A stretch of 38,754 nt of DNA from Acetobacteraceae bacterium (lineage in GTDB: Bacteria > Pseudomonadota > Alphaproteobacteria > Acetobacterales > Acetobacteraceae), in contig JAIYDD010000205.1 of assembly GCA_027487675.1 (NCBI GenBank), positions 1-38,754 on the forward strand. The letters run 5' to 3'. The notes beneath the pieces are model-generated. The model had not been told where the DNA came from. It saw only the letters and a program-made list of their open reading frames with translations, and did not search any database. Below, in pieces: positions 32,227 through 38,754 of this stretch; positions within the stretch are counted from its first letter, which is position 1; each line of letters opens with the position of its first letter. The position numbers and the translations under genes were made by a program.

Positions 32227-33516
32227 CTACGCGGCGACGGGCAGTTCGTAGCCGGGGGTCGCGAGCAGCGGCAGGTCCTCGACCTCGGCGATCATCGCCT
32301 GGTCGAAGCCGTTGAAGGCGGTGCGCAGCGCCGCGCCATAGGCGCCGAGCTGGCCGACCTCGATCCAGTCGCCCTCCTCGGTGTCGGCGGGCAGCAGGAA
32401 GGGGCCCTTCATGTGGTCGGCCGTGTCGCAGGTGGGGCCGAAGAAGGCGAAGGGCTGCTCGGCCGCCGGCGGCTCCGCCGACCCCGGCCGGATGCGCCGG
32501 ACGGGGAAGCGGAAGCCGGGCGCGCCGGCATCGGACAGCGCGCCATAGACGCCGTCATTGACGAACAGCATCCCGCCGCGCCGCGCCTGCACCTGCAGCA
32601 CCACCGAGGCGCCGCCCGCGACCAGCGCTCGGCCGGGCTCGGCCCAGAGCTGCATGTGGCCAAGGCCGTGCGCCGCCACCGCCGCCGCGATCGCCTGGGT
32701 GAAGGCGGAAAGCGGGGGCGGCACGACGTCCGGATAGGCGACGGGGTAGCCGCCGCCGACATCCAGCACCTCGACCGCGACGCCGGCCTCCGCGATCACG
32801 GACGCGGCCAGCGCGACGGCGCGGGCATAGGCGGCCGGCTCCAGGCATTGCGAGCCGACATGGAAGCTGACGCCGAGCGTCGCCGCATGCGGGCGCGCGG
32901 CGCGCAGCAGCGCGACGGCTTCCGCGCGCTCGGCGCCGAACTTGCCGGAGAGGTCGTAGACGGCGCTGCCCTTCGGCAGGGCGAGGCGGATGATCAATCC
33001 GCGCGCCTCCGGCGCGACAGGGCCGAGGCCGTCGCGGGCCCCTGCCCCGGTCTCGGCCAGGATCTTCGCCAGCTCCTCCGCGCTGTCGAGCACGAAGTCG
33101 CGCACGCCATGGCGGCCCCAGGCCTCGGCGATCGCGCCGCGCGCCTTGACGGGGTGCATGTAGTGGATCTGCGCGTCGGCGAACATGCTGCGCACCAGCC
33201 GCACCTCGGCCAGCGAGGCGCAGTCGAAATGGCGGATGCCGCCCGCCCACAGCGCGCGCAGCACGGCGGGTTCCGGGTTGCACTTCACGGCATAGAGCAC
33301 CTGGCCGGGGAAGGCCGCGCGGAAGCTGCGGGCCGCGGCGGCGAGCGTCGCGGGGCGCAGGCAATGCAGCGGCTGCTCCGGGCGAAGCTGCGCGACCAGC
33401 GCATCCACGCGGGACGGCAGGGCGGCGGGCGCGGCGGCGGCGTTGCGGCGCAGCGTGCCGGCGTCGGCCGGGCGGCGCAGTGGCGTCACAGCGCCGCGGA
33501 AGCGGAGGTCGGTCAT
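32227..33516 (-). CDS. Ornithine decarboxylase, PLP fold type III
   Basis: A 429-residue enzyme. The PLP lysine is Lys78 in YAVKCNPEP; SFHVGSQC, DVGGGYPVAYPD (252-263) and WAEPGRALVAGG bind the cofactor phosphate, and Cys363 in GPTCDTADH is the dimer-site catalytic cysteine. This is the eukaryote-like ornithine/lysine decarboxylase group, not the arginine or diaminopimelate types. It makes putrescine (or cadaverine), feeding homospermidine synthase directly downstream. GGGAGA precedes the ATG at 33514-33516. Ornithine as main substrate is inferred from the neighbour; some relatives use both. Confidence 0.92.
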   Translation of the reverse strand: MTDLRFRGAVTPLRRPADAGTLRRNAAAAPAALPSRVDALVAQLRPEQPLHCLRPATLAAAARSFRAAFPGQVLYAVKCNPEPAVLRALWAGGIRHFDCASLAEVRLVRSMFADAQIHYMHPVKARGAIAEAWGRHGVRDFVLDSAEELAKILAETGAGARDGLGPVAPEARGLIIRLALPKGSAVYDLSGKFGAERAEAVALLRAARPHAATLGVSFHVGSQCLEPAAYARAVALAASVIAEAGVAVEVLDVGGGYPVAYPDVVPPPLSAFTQAIAAAVAAHGLGHMQLWAEPGRALVAGGASVVLQVQARRGGMLFVNDGVYGALSDAGAPGFRFPVRRIRPGSAEPPAAEQPFAFFGPTCDTADHMKGPFLLPADTEEGDWIEVGQLGAYGAALRTAFNGFDQAMIAEVEDLPLLATPGYELPVAA

Positions 33517-33537
33517 CGCAGGATCTCCCATGGCGCC

Positions 33538-33576
33538 AAAGGGGTGGAGGAAAGGGGTGGAGGAAAGGGGTGGAGG
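33538..33576. repeat. 13-bp tandem repeat, three copies, upstream of odc
   Basis: AAAGGGGTGGAGG occurs three times without gaps, ending 22 bases before the decarboxylase start on the leader side. On the transcribed strand the unit is pyrimidine-rich (CCTCCACCCCTTT), which could pair with a purine-rich ribosome site or keep the leader single-stranded. Confidence 0.85.
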
Positions 33577-34308
33577 ACGCCCGCCGCCGCGCCCCGCCCG
33601 GCAGGACCGGGGGGCGGCGCGGCGGCGGGAAGGAGGGAGCCGCAAGGGCATGCCGGACCGGGCGCCGGGCCCCCGCGCGCGGCACGCCCGGCCCTGGCGG
33701 GCGCGGGACGGGACGCGTCGGGTGCGCCGTCTCCCGCACCTCGGTCGCGCGGCGCCGTGCGCCCCGATGCGGGGCGGGCGGCGTCCGGCGGGCCGGATGC
33801 GGGCGGGCGCTGGCGCGATGGCGGGCCCTGCGGGCGGCCGCGGCTGCCAGGTGGCAGGGGCGCGGCCGGACCAGGGTCCGGCCAGGACGCGGGGCCTAGG
33901 GGGGTGAACCCGGCCTCGCGCTGCGGCGGTCAGGCGACACAGGCGGCTCCCTCGAACCTTGCGCCGGCCCGAGCATGGGCCGGAGCGAGCGGGCGACCGG
34001 CTGCCGTGCCAGGCCGCGAAGGGCCGTGGTCAACGGAAGCCGGACGCCCAGGACAGGGACGCGTCCCGTCGTTGCTGTGCCTGCCCCGGGCTTGGCGGGG
34101 CGGCGGCTCGCGGCACGTGCGATGGCGTCGAGTGTTGGCGTCGTGCAGTCTTGGCGCGGGGCGCTTCCCCGCGACGGCCGGAGAAATAGCGGTGCATGGG
34201 GTGGGGTTCAAGGGGATTTTTTGGGGAACCCTCGATCCCCGCGCATGGCGCCCTGCAATTCGCGCAGGGCGCCGGAAGGGTTCCGGGGCGATGTGGCGCT
34301 TGCGGCCC

Positions 34309-34370
34309 GGGAGGGGCGCTGCCCCTCCCCTTCCCACCCCGCCAGGGGCCGAAAGGCCCCTGGACCCCAG
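34309..34370 (+). repeat. Two-hairpin intergenic element, copy III
   Basis: Hairpin GGGAGGGGC/GCCCCTCCC (34309-34329), linker with CCCACCCCGCC, hairpin CCAGGGGCC-GAAA-GGCCCCTGG (34342-34363), then ACCCCAGG. Same design as the elements at 5304-5363, 5461-5521 and 34633-34692. Confidence 0.85.
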
Positions 34371-34548
34371 GGGTTGGGTGGTGCGTGGGGGGAAGGGGCG
34401 GCTTCGAGCGGCGGTCGAGGGCGCGGGCACCAGGCTCTGGCAGGCTGGTTGAGTGCGGCTCCGAAAGCCACGCAGCGCGCCGTCGGCGTGAGGGCGAGGT
34501 CGAAGACACTGAAGGCTCAGTTCTTGTTGACGTGCCCCCCTCACCCAA

Positions 34549-34575
34549 CCCTCTCCCCCCTGCGGGGGGAGAGGG
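34549..34575. repeat. 12-bp perfect hairpin repeat
   Basis: CCCTCTCCCCCC and GGGGGGAGAGGG pair over TGC, preceded by CCCTCACCCAA. It belongs to the same general class as the hairpin at 32150-32177. Confidence 0.75.
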
Positions 34576-34632
34576 CTTTCGCGCAGCGTGTCAGGCGCGC
34601 ACGCCACCCGGCCGGCGCCGCGGCAGCAACCC

Positions 34633-34692
34633 GGGTTCCAAGGGCCTTTCGGCCCTTGGCGGGGTGGGTGTGGGAGGGGCGGCGCCCCTCCC
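34633..34692 (-). repeat. Two-hairpin intergenic element, copy IV
   Basis: In inverted orientation to copy III: CCAAGGGCC-TTTC-GGCCCTTGG (34638-34659), GGCGGGGTGGGTG linker, GGGAGGGGC/GCCCCTCCC (34672-34692). It lies 8 bases past the speE stop and may end its transcript. Confidence 0.85.
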
Positions 34693-34700
34693 ACGACGCG

Positions 34701-35570
34701 TCACCGCCGCGGCAGGTGCCGCGCGATGTAGGGCGGCAGGTGGAAGGCCGCCGCGTGGATCTCGGGCGTCCAGTAGCCGGTGGTGTCCAGCACGCCCGCG
34801 ATGTCGGCGCGGCGGCGAATTTCGTCGGCGGGCACGGCGCGCAGCGTGGCGTCCTTCGCCGCCCAGCCCAGCGTCATGCAGCCGCCCACATAGGTCGGCA
34901 CGGCGGCGACATAGGCCCAGACATCGGCGAAGGCGCGCGCGCGGCGCAGCGAGGTTTCGCGCAGCTCGTCGGCCTGCATGAAGGGCACACCGCACTGGTT
35001 CACCACCAGGCCGCGCCCGGTCAGCAGGCGCGCGCAATTGGCGTAGAACTCGTCGGTGAACAGCACCTCGCCGACGCCGATCGGGTCGGTGCTGTCGACG
35101 ATCACCACGTCGTAGCTGGCATCGGCCGCCTTGCGGACGAAGTCGATGCCGTCGCCGACGATCACCTCGGCGCGCGGGTCGGTCCAGGCATCGCCGGCGA
35201 TGCCGGGGAGGAATTCCTTGGCGAGCCGGATCACCTCGCCGTCGATCTCGACCATGGTGGCGTGTTCCACCGTGCGGTGCTGCAGCACGCGCCGCAGCAC
35301 GCCGCCATCGCCGGCGCCGATGATCAGCACGCGCTTCGCCGCGCCGTGGGCCAGCAGCGGGACGTGGGCCAGCATCTCCTGGTAGACGAACTCGTCCGCC
35401 TCGGTGATCTGCACCACGCCGTCCAGCAGCATGACGCGGCCATGGGTGTGGCTTTCGAAGACCATGATGTCCTGGAAGTCGGACTTCACCCGGGCGAGTT
35501 CGCGCTTCACCAGGAAGCGCTGGCCCCAGGCGGCGTAGAGCGTCTCGTTCACCCAGGCATCGGTGGTCAT
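34701..35570 (-). CDS. speE: Spermidine synthase
   Basis: A 289-residue aminopropyltransferase of usual length. The fold's N-terminal beta domain has VKSDFQDIMVFESHTHGRVM and LLDGVVQITEADEFVYQEML; the nucleotide site is IIGAGDGGVLRRVLQH (GAGDGG for the usual GGGDGG), VEIDGEVI, GDGIDFV, and VDSTDPIGVGEVLF with the catalytic Asp. It transfers aminopropyl from decarboxylated AdoMet to putrescine. The start at 35568-35570 follows GGAG; the frame stays open upstream through a 26-bp repeat, which is non-coding by preference. It follows speD on the same strand. Confidence 0.94.
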   Translation of the reverse strand: MTTDAWVNETLYAAWGQRFLVKRELARVKSDFQDIMVFESHTHGRVMLLDGVVQITEADEFVYQEMLAHVPLLAHGAAKRVLIIGAGDGGVLRRVLQHRTVEHATMVEIDGEVIRLAKEFLPGIAGDAWTDPRAEVIVGDGIDFVRKAADASYDVVIVDSTDPIGVGEVLFTDEFYANCARLLTGRGLVVNQCGVPFMQADELRETSLRRARAFADVWAYVAAVPTYVGGCMTLGWAAKDATLRAVPADEIRRRADIAGVLDTTGYWTPEIHAAAFHLPPYIARHLPRR

Positions 35571-35588
35571 GGCGGGCTCCGGCGTGGG

Positions 35589-35652
35589 CGCGGCGCGCCC
35601 GGGGAATGGCGTGGCGCGGCGCGCCCGGGGAATGGCGTGGCGCGGCGCGCCC
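35589..35652. repeat. 26-bp direct repeat between speD and speE
   Basis: CGCGGCGCGCCCGGGGAATG begins units at 35589 and 35615, with a partial third at 35641-35652. The repeat lies in the leader of speE, 18-82 bases before its start. Confidence 0.85.
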
Positions 35653-35658
35653 TTCATG

Positions 35659-35692
35659 AAAAGGCGAAGGGCCGGCCCTTGCGGACCGGCCC
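35659..35692 (-). terminator. Terminator downstream of speD
   Basis: On the minus strand GGGCCGG and CCGGCCC pair over ten bases, followed within a few bases by CGCCTTTT. It lies 25 bases past the speD stop, so speE may need its own promoter or read-through. Confidence 0.6.
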
Positions 35693-35717
35693 CCTTGTCG
35701 CGGCGCGTCGCCTGGCG

Positions 35718-36170
35718 TCAGCCAACCAAGCCGCGCTTGTGCTCGGCGAGCTGCACGCGCTCGGGCTGGAAGCCCTTCTTCAGCGCAGCGATCGTCTTGT
35801 ACGGATCGCAGTCGCCGCACATGAAGACGTCGATGGCCGCGTAGTCGCGCTCCGGCCAGGTGTGGATGGAGATGTGGCTCTCCGCTAGCACTAGCACGCC
35901 GGACACGCCGCCATTCGGCGAGAAGTGGTGGAAGTGCCCGTGCAGGATCGTGGCACCCGCCGTCAGCGCGCCTTCGCGCAGCACCGCGTCGATGTGGTCG
36001 GGATCGTCGAGGCGGGAGGCGCCCCACAGGTCCACGATCAGGTGCACGCCCGCGAAGCGCACGCCGTTGCGGTGAACGAAATAGTCCTTCTCCGCCGCCT
36101 GGCGGAGTTCCTCGGTCCGGGTGTCGCTCGGCAGATCCGAGACCATCCCCAGTTGGACGAGAGCTTCCAT
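35718..36170 (-). CDS. speD: S-adenosylmethionine decarboxylase proenzyme
   Basis: A 150-residue bacterial-type (class 1B) AdoMet decarboxylase. Self-cleavage in LAESHISIHTWPE occurs between Glu97 and Ser98, making the pyruvoyl group on Ser98; His103 and Cys118 (VFMCGDCDP) are the expected processing and catalytic residues. It supplies decarboxylated AdoMet to SpeE. TGGAGGAG precedes the ATG at 36168-36170; the frame is open further upstream but that part does not resemble the family. The product is slightly longer than the archetypal 125-130 residues, mostly by the C-terminal KKGFQPERVQLAEHKRGLVG. Confidence 0.96.
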   Translation of the reverse strand: MEALVQLGMVSDLPSDTRTEELRQAAEKDYFVHRNGVRFAGVHLIVDLWGASRLDDPDHIDAVLREGALTAGATILHGHFHHFSPNGGVSGVLVLAESHISIHTWPERDYAAIDVFMCGDCDPYKTIAALKKGFQPERVQLAEHKRGLVG

Positions 36171-36245
36171 GGCCTGGGCTCCTCCAGCCAGCAGATGACC
36201 TTGGTGGCCGCAGGCAGCGGCACCTCGTGGGGTCAACGGGGCGCG

Positions 36246-36274
36246 CATATGGGGCAAGGGGGGCGGGGGTGCAA
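36246..36274 (-). promoter_or_regulatory. Possible speD promoter
   Basis: TTGCAC (36269-36274) and CATATG (36246-36251) on the minus strand are 17 bases apart, 76 bases before the speD ATG and just past the terminator of the upstream gene. The -10 match is weak (three of six). Confidence 0.35.
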
Positions 36275-36298
36275 GCAGATTCGGGACTTGCGGGGCCG

Positions 36299-36325
36299 AA
36301 AAAAACGCGGCGCCCCCCACGGGGG
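36299..36325 (-). terminator. Intrinsic terminator of the long helical-repeat gene
   Basis: On the minus strand CGCGT-CCCCCC, a short loop, GGGGGG and GCCGCG form a stem followed directly by seven T (36299-36305), 44 bases past the stop codon. This is the best-formed intrinsic terminator in the window. Confidence 0.75.
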
Positions 36326-36368
36326 GACGCGGAGCTTTGCCGGCAACCCCCGGGGGGAGGCAGGTGAC

Positions 36369-38754
36369 TTACCTTGCGGGCCCCGCTGCCTCCCGCAAGC
36401 CGTCCAGGCGGGCGGGCAGCTGGCGCGCGACGTCGAGTTCCTGTCGCAGGCGGGGCAGGTCGGCCACGCCGGCGACGCGGGCGGCGGTGAGCAGGGAGAA
36501 GGCTTCCTCCAGCGCGCCGCCGGCCATGCGGCCATCCACCGCCTCGCGCAGCGCGGCCAGCCCTGGCTCATCGCCGGCGAGCGACAGCAGCGCGGCCGCG
36601 CGCGCCACCAGCCGGCGCTGCGGATCGGTCAGCGCGGCGGGCGCCGGCGGCAGCGCGGTGGCGAGATGGGCGGCGAGCACCTGCGCCGCACCGGCCCAGT
36701 CCTGCCGCGAGGCCAGCAGCTCGGCGAGTTCCGGCGCTGCCTCCGGCCCGGCCTCGCGGTAGCGCGCCGCGGCTTCCCCGATCCGGCCGAGCCGTGCCAG
36801 CGCGCGGGCGTCGAGCAGCCTGCGCTCGCGCTCCAGCTCTCCCGGCAGGCCGGGGGCGGCGGTGTCGTCCAGGGCACGGCGCGTGCCCTCGTGGTCTTCC
36901 GCGCCGAAGGCGAGCTTCGCCAGCCGCAGGCCGAGACGGGCCTTGGGCTCGCCGCGCTCCGCCTGGTCCACGGCGCGGCCGAGCACGCCGCGCGCGCGCG
37001 CCACGAGGTCGAGCGCGGCGAGGCGGTCGGCGAGCGCGGCCAGCGCTTCCTCCGTGCCGCGGCCGGGCGCGAGGAGCGCGGCATGCGCGTCGAACAGCGC
37101 GACCGCGGCGACGGGCGGCTGCTGCACGATCGCGGCGCGCAGCGCATCGGCGAGCAGCGGGCGGATGGTCGGGGCAAGCTCGGGGAACAGCGGCTCCGTC
37201 TCCCGCAGCAGGTCGAAGGCGCCGCGGCCGTCGCCGGCCAGCATGCGCAGCTCCGCCAGGCGCAGGCGTGCCTCGCTTTCCAGCGCGTCGCCGCGCCAGG
37301 CGGCCAGCGTCGCTTCCAGCGCGGCGGCGGCGCCGGCGGCATCGAGCCGGTTCGTCGCAAGGCGCAGTTCGGCCGCGCGGCGCAGCGCGACGGCGCGCGC
37401 GCGGCGGTCGCGGCCGGCGGCGACCTTCGCATAGGCCTCGAGCGCGGGGTCCACCTCGCCCTGGGATTCCAGCAGCCGGGCGCGGGCCAGCGCCAGCGCC
37501 GGGTCGGCGGCGTCGCGCGCGGCGAGCAGGCGGCGCAGCGCCGCGCCCTCTCCGCCCGCCGCCAGCGTCTCGGCGGCCAGGGGCAGCAGCCGCGCCTGCA
37601 GGGGCTCGGGCCAGGACAGCAGCAGCGGCAGCGCGCCGGCGATGCCCGGGGCGGCGGCCTGCGCCGCCCCCTCCCCGCCGCGGGCGGCGGCGAGCAGGCC
37701 GCGCCACAGCGCCGCCTCGTCCGATTCGGGCAGGCGCGGGGCGTCCAGGCCCGCGGCCTCGGCCGGGCGGCCGGCGACCAGGGCGGCGGCGCCGTGCAGG
37801 GCGCGGGCGCGCGGGTCCTCGGCCAGCGCCGCGTCCTCGCGCATCGCCAGCGACGCCATGGCCTGGGCTTCCTGGCCGAGGCCGAGCGCCAGCAGCGCCT
37901 CGGCCGCCGCCAGGCGCGGCAGGCCGCGCGCCAGCGGCGCGGCGGCGGCCACCGCGACCACGGCGTTGCGTTCGCGCGCCATCAGCGCCGGCAGCGGTTC
38001 GGGCGGCAGGTCGAAGAGGCGCGACATCGCCGCCGCCTCCACCTGCAGGGCCGGCATGTCGGGGCCGAGGGCGAGCGCGGTGCCGGGCGCGCCGCTGGCG
38101 ATGAAGCCGCCCTGGCCGGGGCGCAGCACCACCGTGTCGGCGCGCGGCAGGATGGCGGCGCCAAGGCGGGTCGGCAGCACCTCGAACATCGGGGTGCGGC
38201 GGCCGAGCGGCGTCGCCTCCCCCCCCTCGCGCAGCGTGCCGACCAGCAGGGTGCCGCCCGTCTCGGGGTCCAGCACGGCGACCACCTCGGCGGGGCGGGC
38301 GGCGCGCAGCAGCAGGCGGGGCGGCGGGCCGGGATCGGCCTCCGGCAAGATGGAGCGCAGCGCCGGCGGCGCCTCGCCGCGTTCCAGCCGCCAATGCGCG
38401 CCTTCGCGCCGCAGCAGCGGCTCGCCCAGGCCCTCGGCGGGCAGGCGCAGCACGGTGGAATGGGTGCCGGCCATCAGCCGCGCGCCGGCGAGCGCCGGGT
38501 CGGCGCGCAGCGCGCCGAGGTCGAGCGGCAGCGCCTTGTCCAGCACCAGCAGCCATTGCCCGCCGCGGCGCAGCAGCGCGGCGCCGAGATCGGCGCGGGC
38601 GGGCACCAGGATGGCGCGGTCGCGGAGCAGCACCGGCACGCTGCCGGCGGCCGGCGGCGCGGCGGCGGGGGCGGCGGCAGGCGGCGCGGCGGGCCGGGCT
38701 CGGCCTCCGGCAAGATGGCGCGCAGCGCCGGCGGCGCCTCGCCGCGTTCGAGCC
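36369..38754 (-). CDS. Large TPR-like helical-repeat protein, 5' end missing
   Basis: At least 756 residues from a GTG at 38637-38639, but the frame is open to the window edge through an Ala/Pro linker (PAAPPAAAPAAAPPAAG), so the true start lies outside. The first 200 residues are beta-rich (WLLVLDKALPLDLGALRADP; TVLRLPAEGLGEPLLRREGA; VVAVLDPETGGTLLVGTLRE), suggesting a ligand-binding or AMIN-like module; the rest is Ala/Leu-rich helical hairpins of TPR type (DPALEAYAKVAAGRDRRARA; AAARYREAGPEAAPELAELL). A secreted or periplasmic scaffold is plausible, but no signal peptide is in view. I do not recognise the family. A 79-bp stretch at 38676-38754 nearly repeats 38311-38389 in another phase, so the 5' part may be frameshifted or misassembled. 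Confidence 0.7.
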   Translation of the reverse strand, partial: ARTRRGAAGAARHLAGGRARPAAPPAAAPAAAPPAAGSVPVLLRDRAILVPARADLGAALLRRGGQWLLVLDKALPLDLGALRADPALAGARLMAGTHSTVLRLPAEGLGEPLLRREGAHWRLERGEAPPALRSILPEADPGPPPRLLLRAARPAEVVAVLDPETGGTLLVGTLREGGEATPLGRRTPMFEVLPTRLGAAILPRADTVVLRPGQGGFIASGAPGTALALGPDMPALQVEAAAMSRLFDLPPEPLPALMARERNAVVAVAAAAPLARGLPRLAAAEALLALGLGQEAQAMASLAMREDAALAEDPRARALHGAAALVAGRPAEAAGLDAPRLPESDEAALWRGLLAAARGGEGAAQAAAPGIAGALPLLLSWPEPLQARLLPLAAETLAAGGEGAALRRLLAARDAADPALALARARLLESQGEVDPALEAYAKVAAGRDRRARAVALRRAAELRLATNRLDAAGAAAALEATLAAWRGDALESEARLRLAELRMLAGDGRGAFDLLRETEPLFPELAPTIRPLLADALRAAIVQQPPVAAVALFDAHAALLAPGRGTEEALAALADRLAALDLVARARGVLGRAVDQAERGEPKARLGLRLAKLAFGAEDHEGTRRALDDTAAPGLPGELERERRLLDARALARLGRIGEAAARYREAGPEAAPELAELLASRQDWAGAAQVLAAHLATALPPAPAALTDPQRRLVARAAALLSLAGDEPGLAALREAVDGRMAGGALEEAFSLLTAARVAGVADLPRLRQELDVARQLPARLDGLREAAGPAR
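38311..38389. repeat. 79-bp near-identical direct repeat, inner copy (partner 38676-38754)
   Basis: The two copies match at 74 of 79 positions and are 365 bases apart, which is not a multiple of three. The inner copy encodes LERGEAPPALRSILPEADPG in the long gene; the outer copy would encode LERGEAPPALRAILPEAEPG in a different phase from the gene's open frame. Confidence 0.85.

Larger units (their letters stand above)
33517..34700. other. 1.2-kb stretch without a convincing gene
   Basis: Long open frames occur but none shows protein-like composition, a ribosome site or a recognisable family. It holds the 13-bp triple repeat (33538-33576), a GGCCGGAC/GTCCGGCC palindrome (33864-33883), a 10-bp hairpin GGCGCCCTGC/GCAGGGCGCC (34247-34273), repeat element copies III and IV and the hairpin at 34549-34575. 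The upstream control region of ornithine decarboxylase must lie here. Confidence 0.6.

Noticed and set aside
27941-34452. Very long rightward open frames opposite the synthetase, hss and decarboxylase genes
   Set aside because: The opposite strand has clear families with catalytic motifs; these frames are mirror images kept open by GC bias.
33930-34694. Leftward open frame of about 254 codons in the gap upstream of odc
   Set aside because: It runs through repeat elements III and IV, has no ribosome site and its translation is Pro/Arg-rich without any family pattern.
36171-36298. SAM-responsive riboswitch upstream of speD
   Set aside because: I could not fit the leader to any SAM riboswitch core by eye; a model search would be needed.

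Overview
The window is about 39 kb of very GC-rich DNA and reads as the chromosome of an alphaproteobacterium, most likely an Acetobacteraceae member of the Roseomonas type. The reasons are the alaS/recA/CckA-like kinase neighbourhood, a GTTC-N7-GTTC LexA box, a complete Cpa/Tad pilus operon, flagellar export genes in alphaproteobacterial order, and a homospermidine synthase next to ornithine decarboxylase. The placement is inference from gene content; no rRNA is present and I found no tRNA.

Region 1 (1-9 kb), DNA repair and signalling: the 5' part of alaS (leftward); an array of 34-bp hairpin repeats; a YciE/DUF892-like ferritin-fold protein; a leftward two-gene unit made of a 77-residue triple-repeat peptide and an unknown 261-residue protein, preceded by a consensus-like promoter whose spacer holds a perfect LexA box; a 76-residue unknown protein; a BTAD/TolB-like/TPR transcriptional regulator; recA with its own LexA-like promoter; and a soluble CckA-like hybrid histidine kinase.

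Region 2 (8.9-20.8 kb), a leftward Flp/Tad pilus operon: flp, cpaA, cpaB, cpaC, a small cpaD, cpaE/tadZ, cpaF/tadA, tadB, tadC, two TadE-type pseudopilins, a VWA TadG and a TPR lipoprotein (TadD-like). Most junctions are ATGA or TGATG overlaps. A promoter, a 5' stem-loop and a hairpin between flp and cpaA suggest high flp expression with partial read-through.

Region 3 (20.8-27.5 kb): a lytic transglycosylase, a protein with an FtsK-gamma-like N-terminus plus coiled coil, then flgB-flgC-fliE-fliQ-fliR-flhB leftward and a small unknown gene, fliO and fliP rightward. The flhB stop codon sits inside a 25-bp tandem repeat array.

Region 4 (27.5-38.8 kb): a YbjQ-family protein; a stand-alone A-T-TE synthetase with no condensation domain; a polyamine locus (hss, ornithine decarboxylase, speE, speD) that could make both homospermidine and spermidine; and an incomplete, very long helical-repeat protein running off the right end. 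Four copies of a two-hairpin intergenic repeat occur as two inverted pairs (5.3-5.5 kb and 34.3-34.7 kb). The most promising unexplained system is the apparently SOS-controlled repeat peptide plus 261-residue protein at 1.3-2.6 kb.
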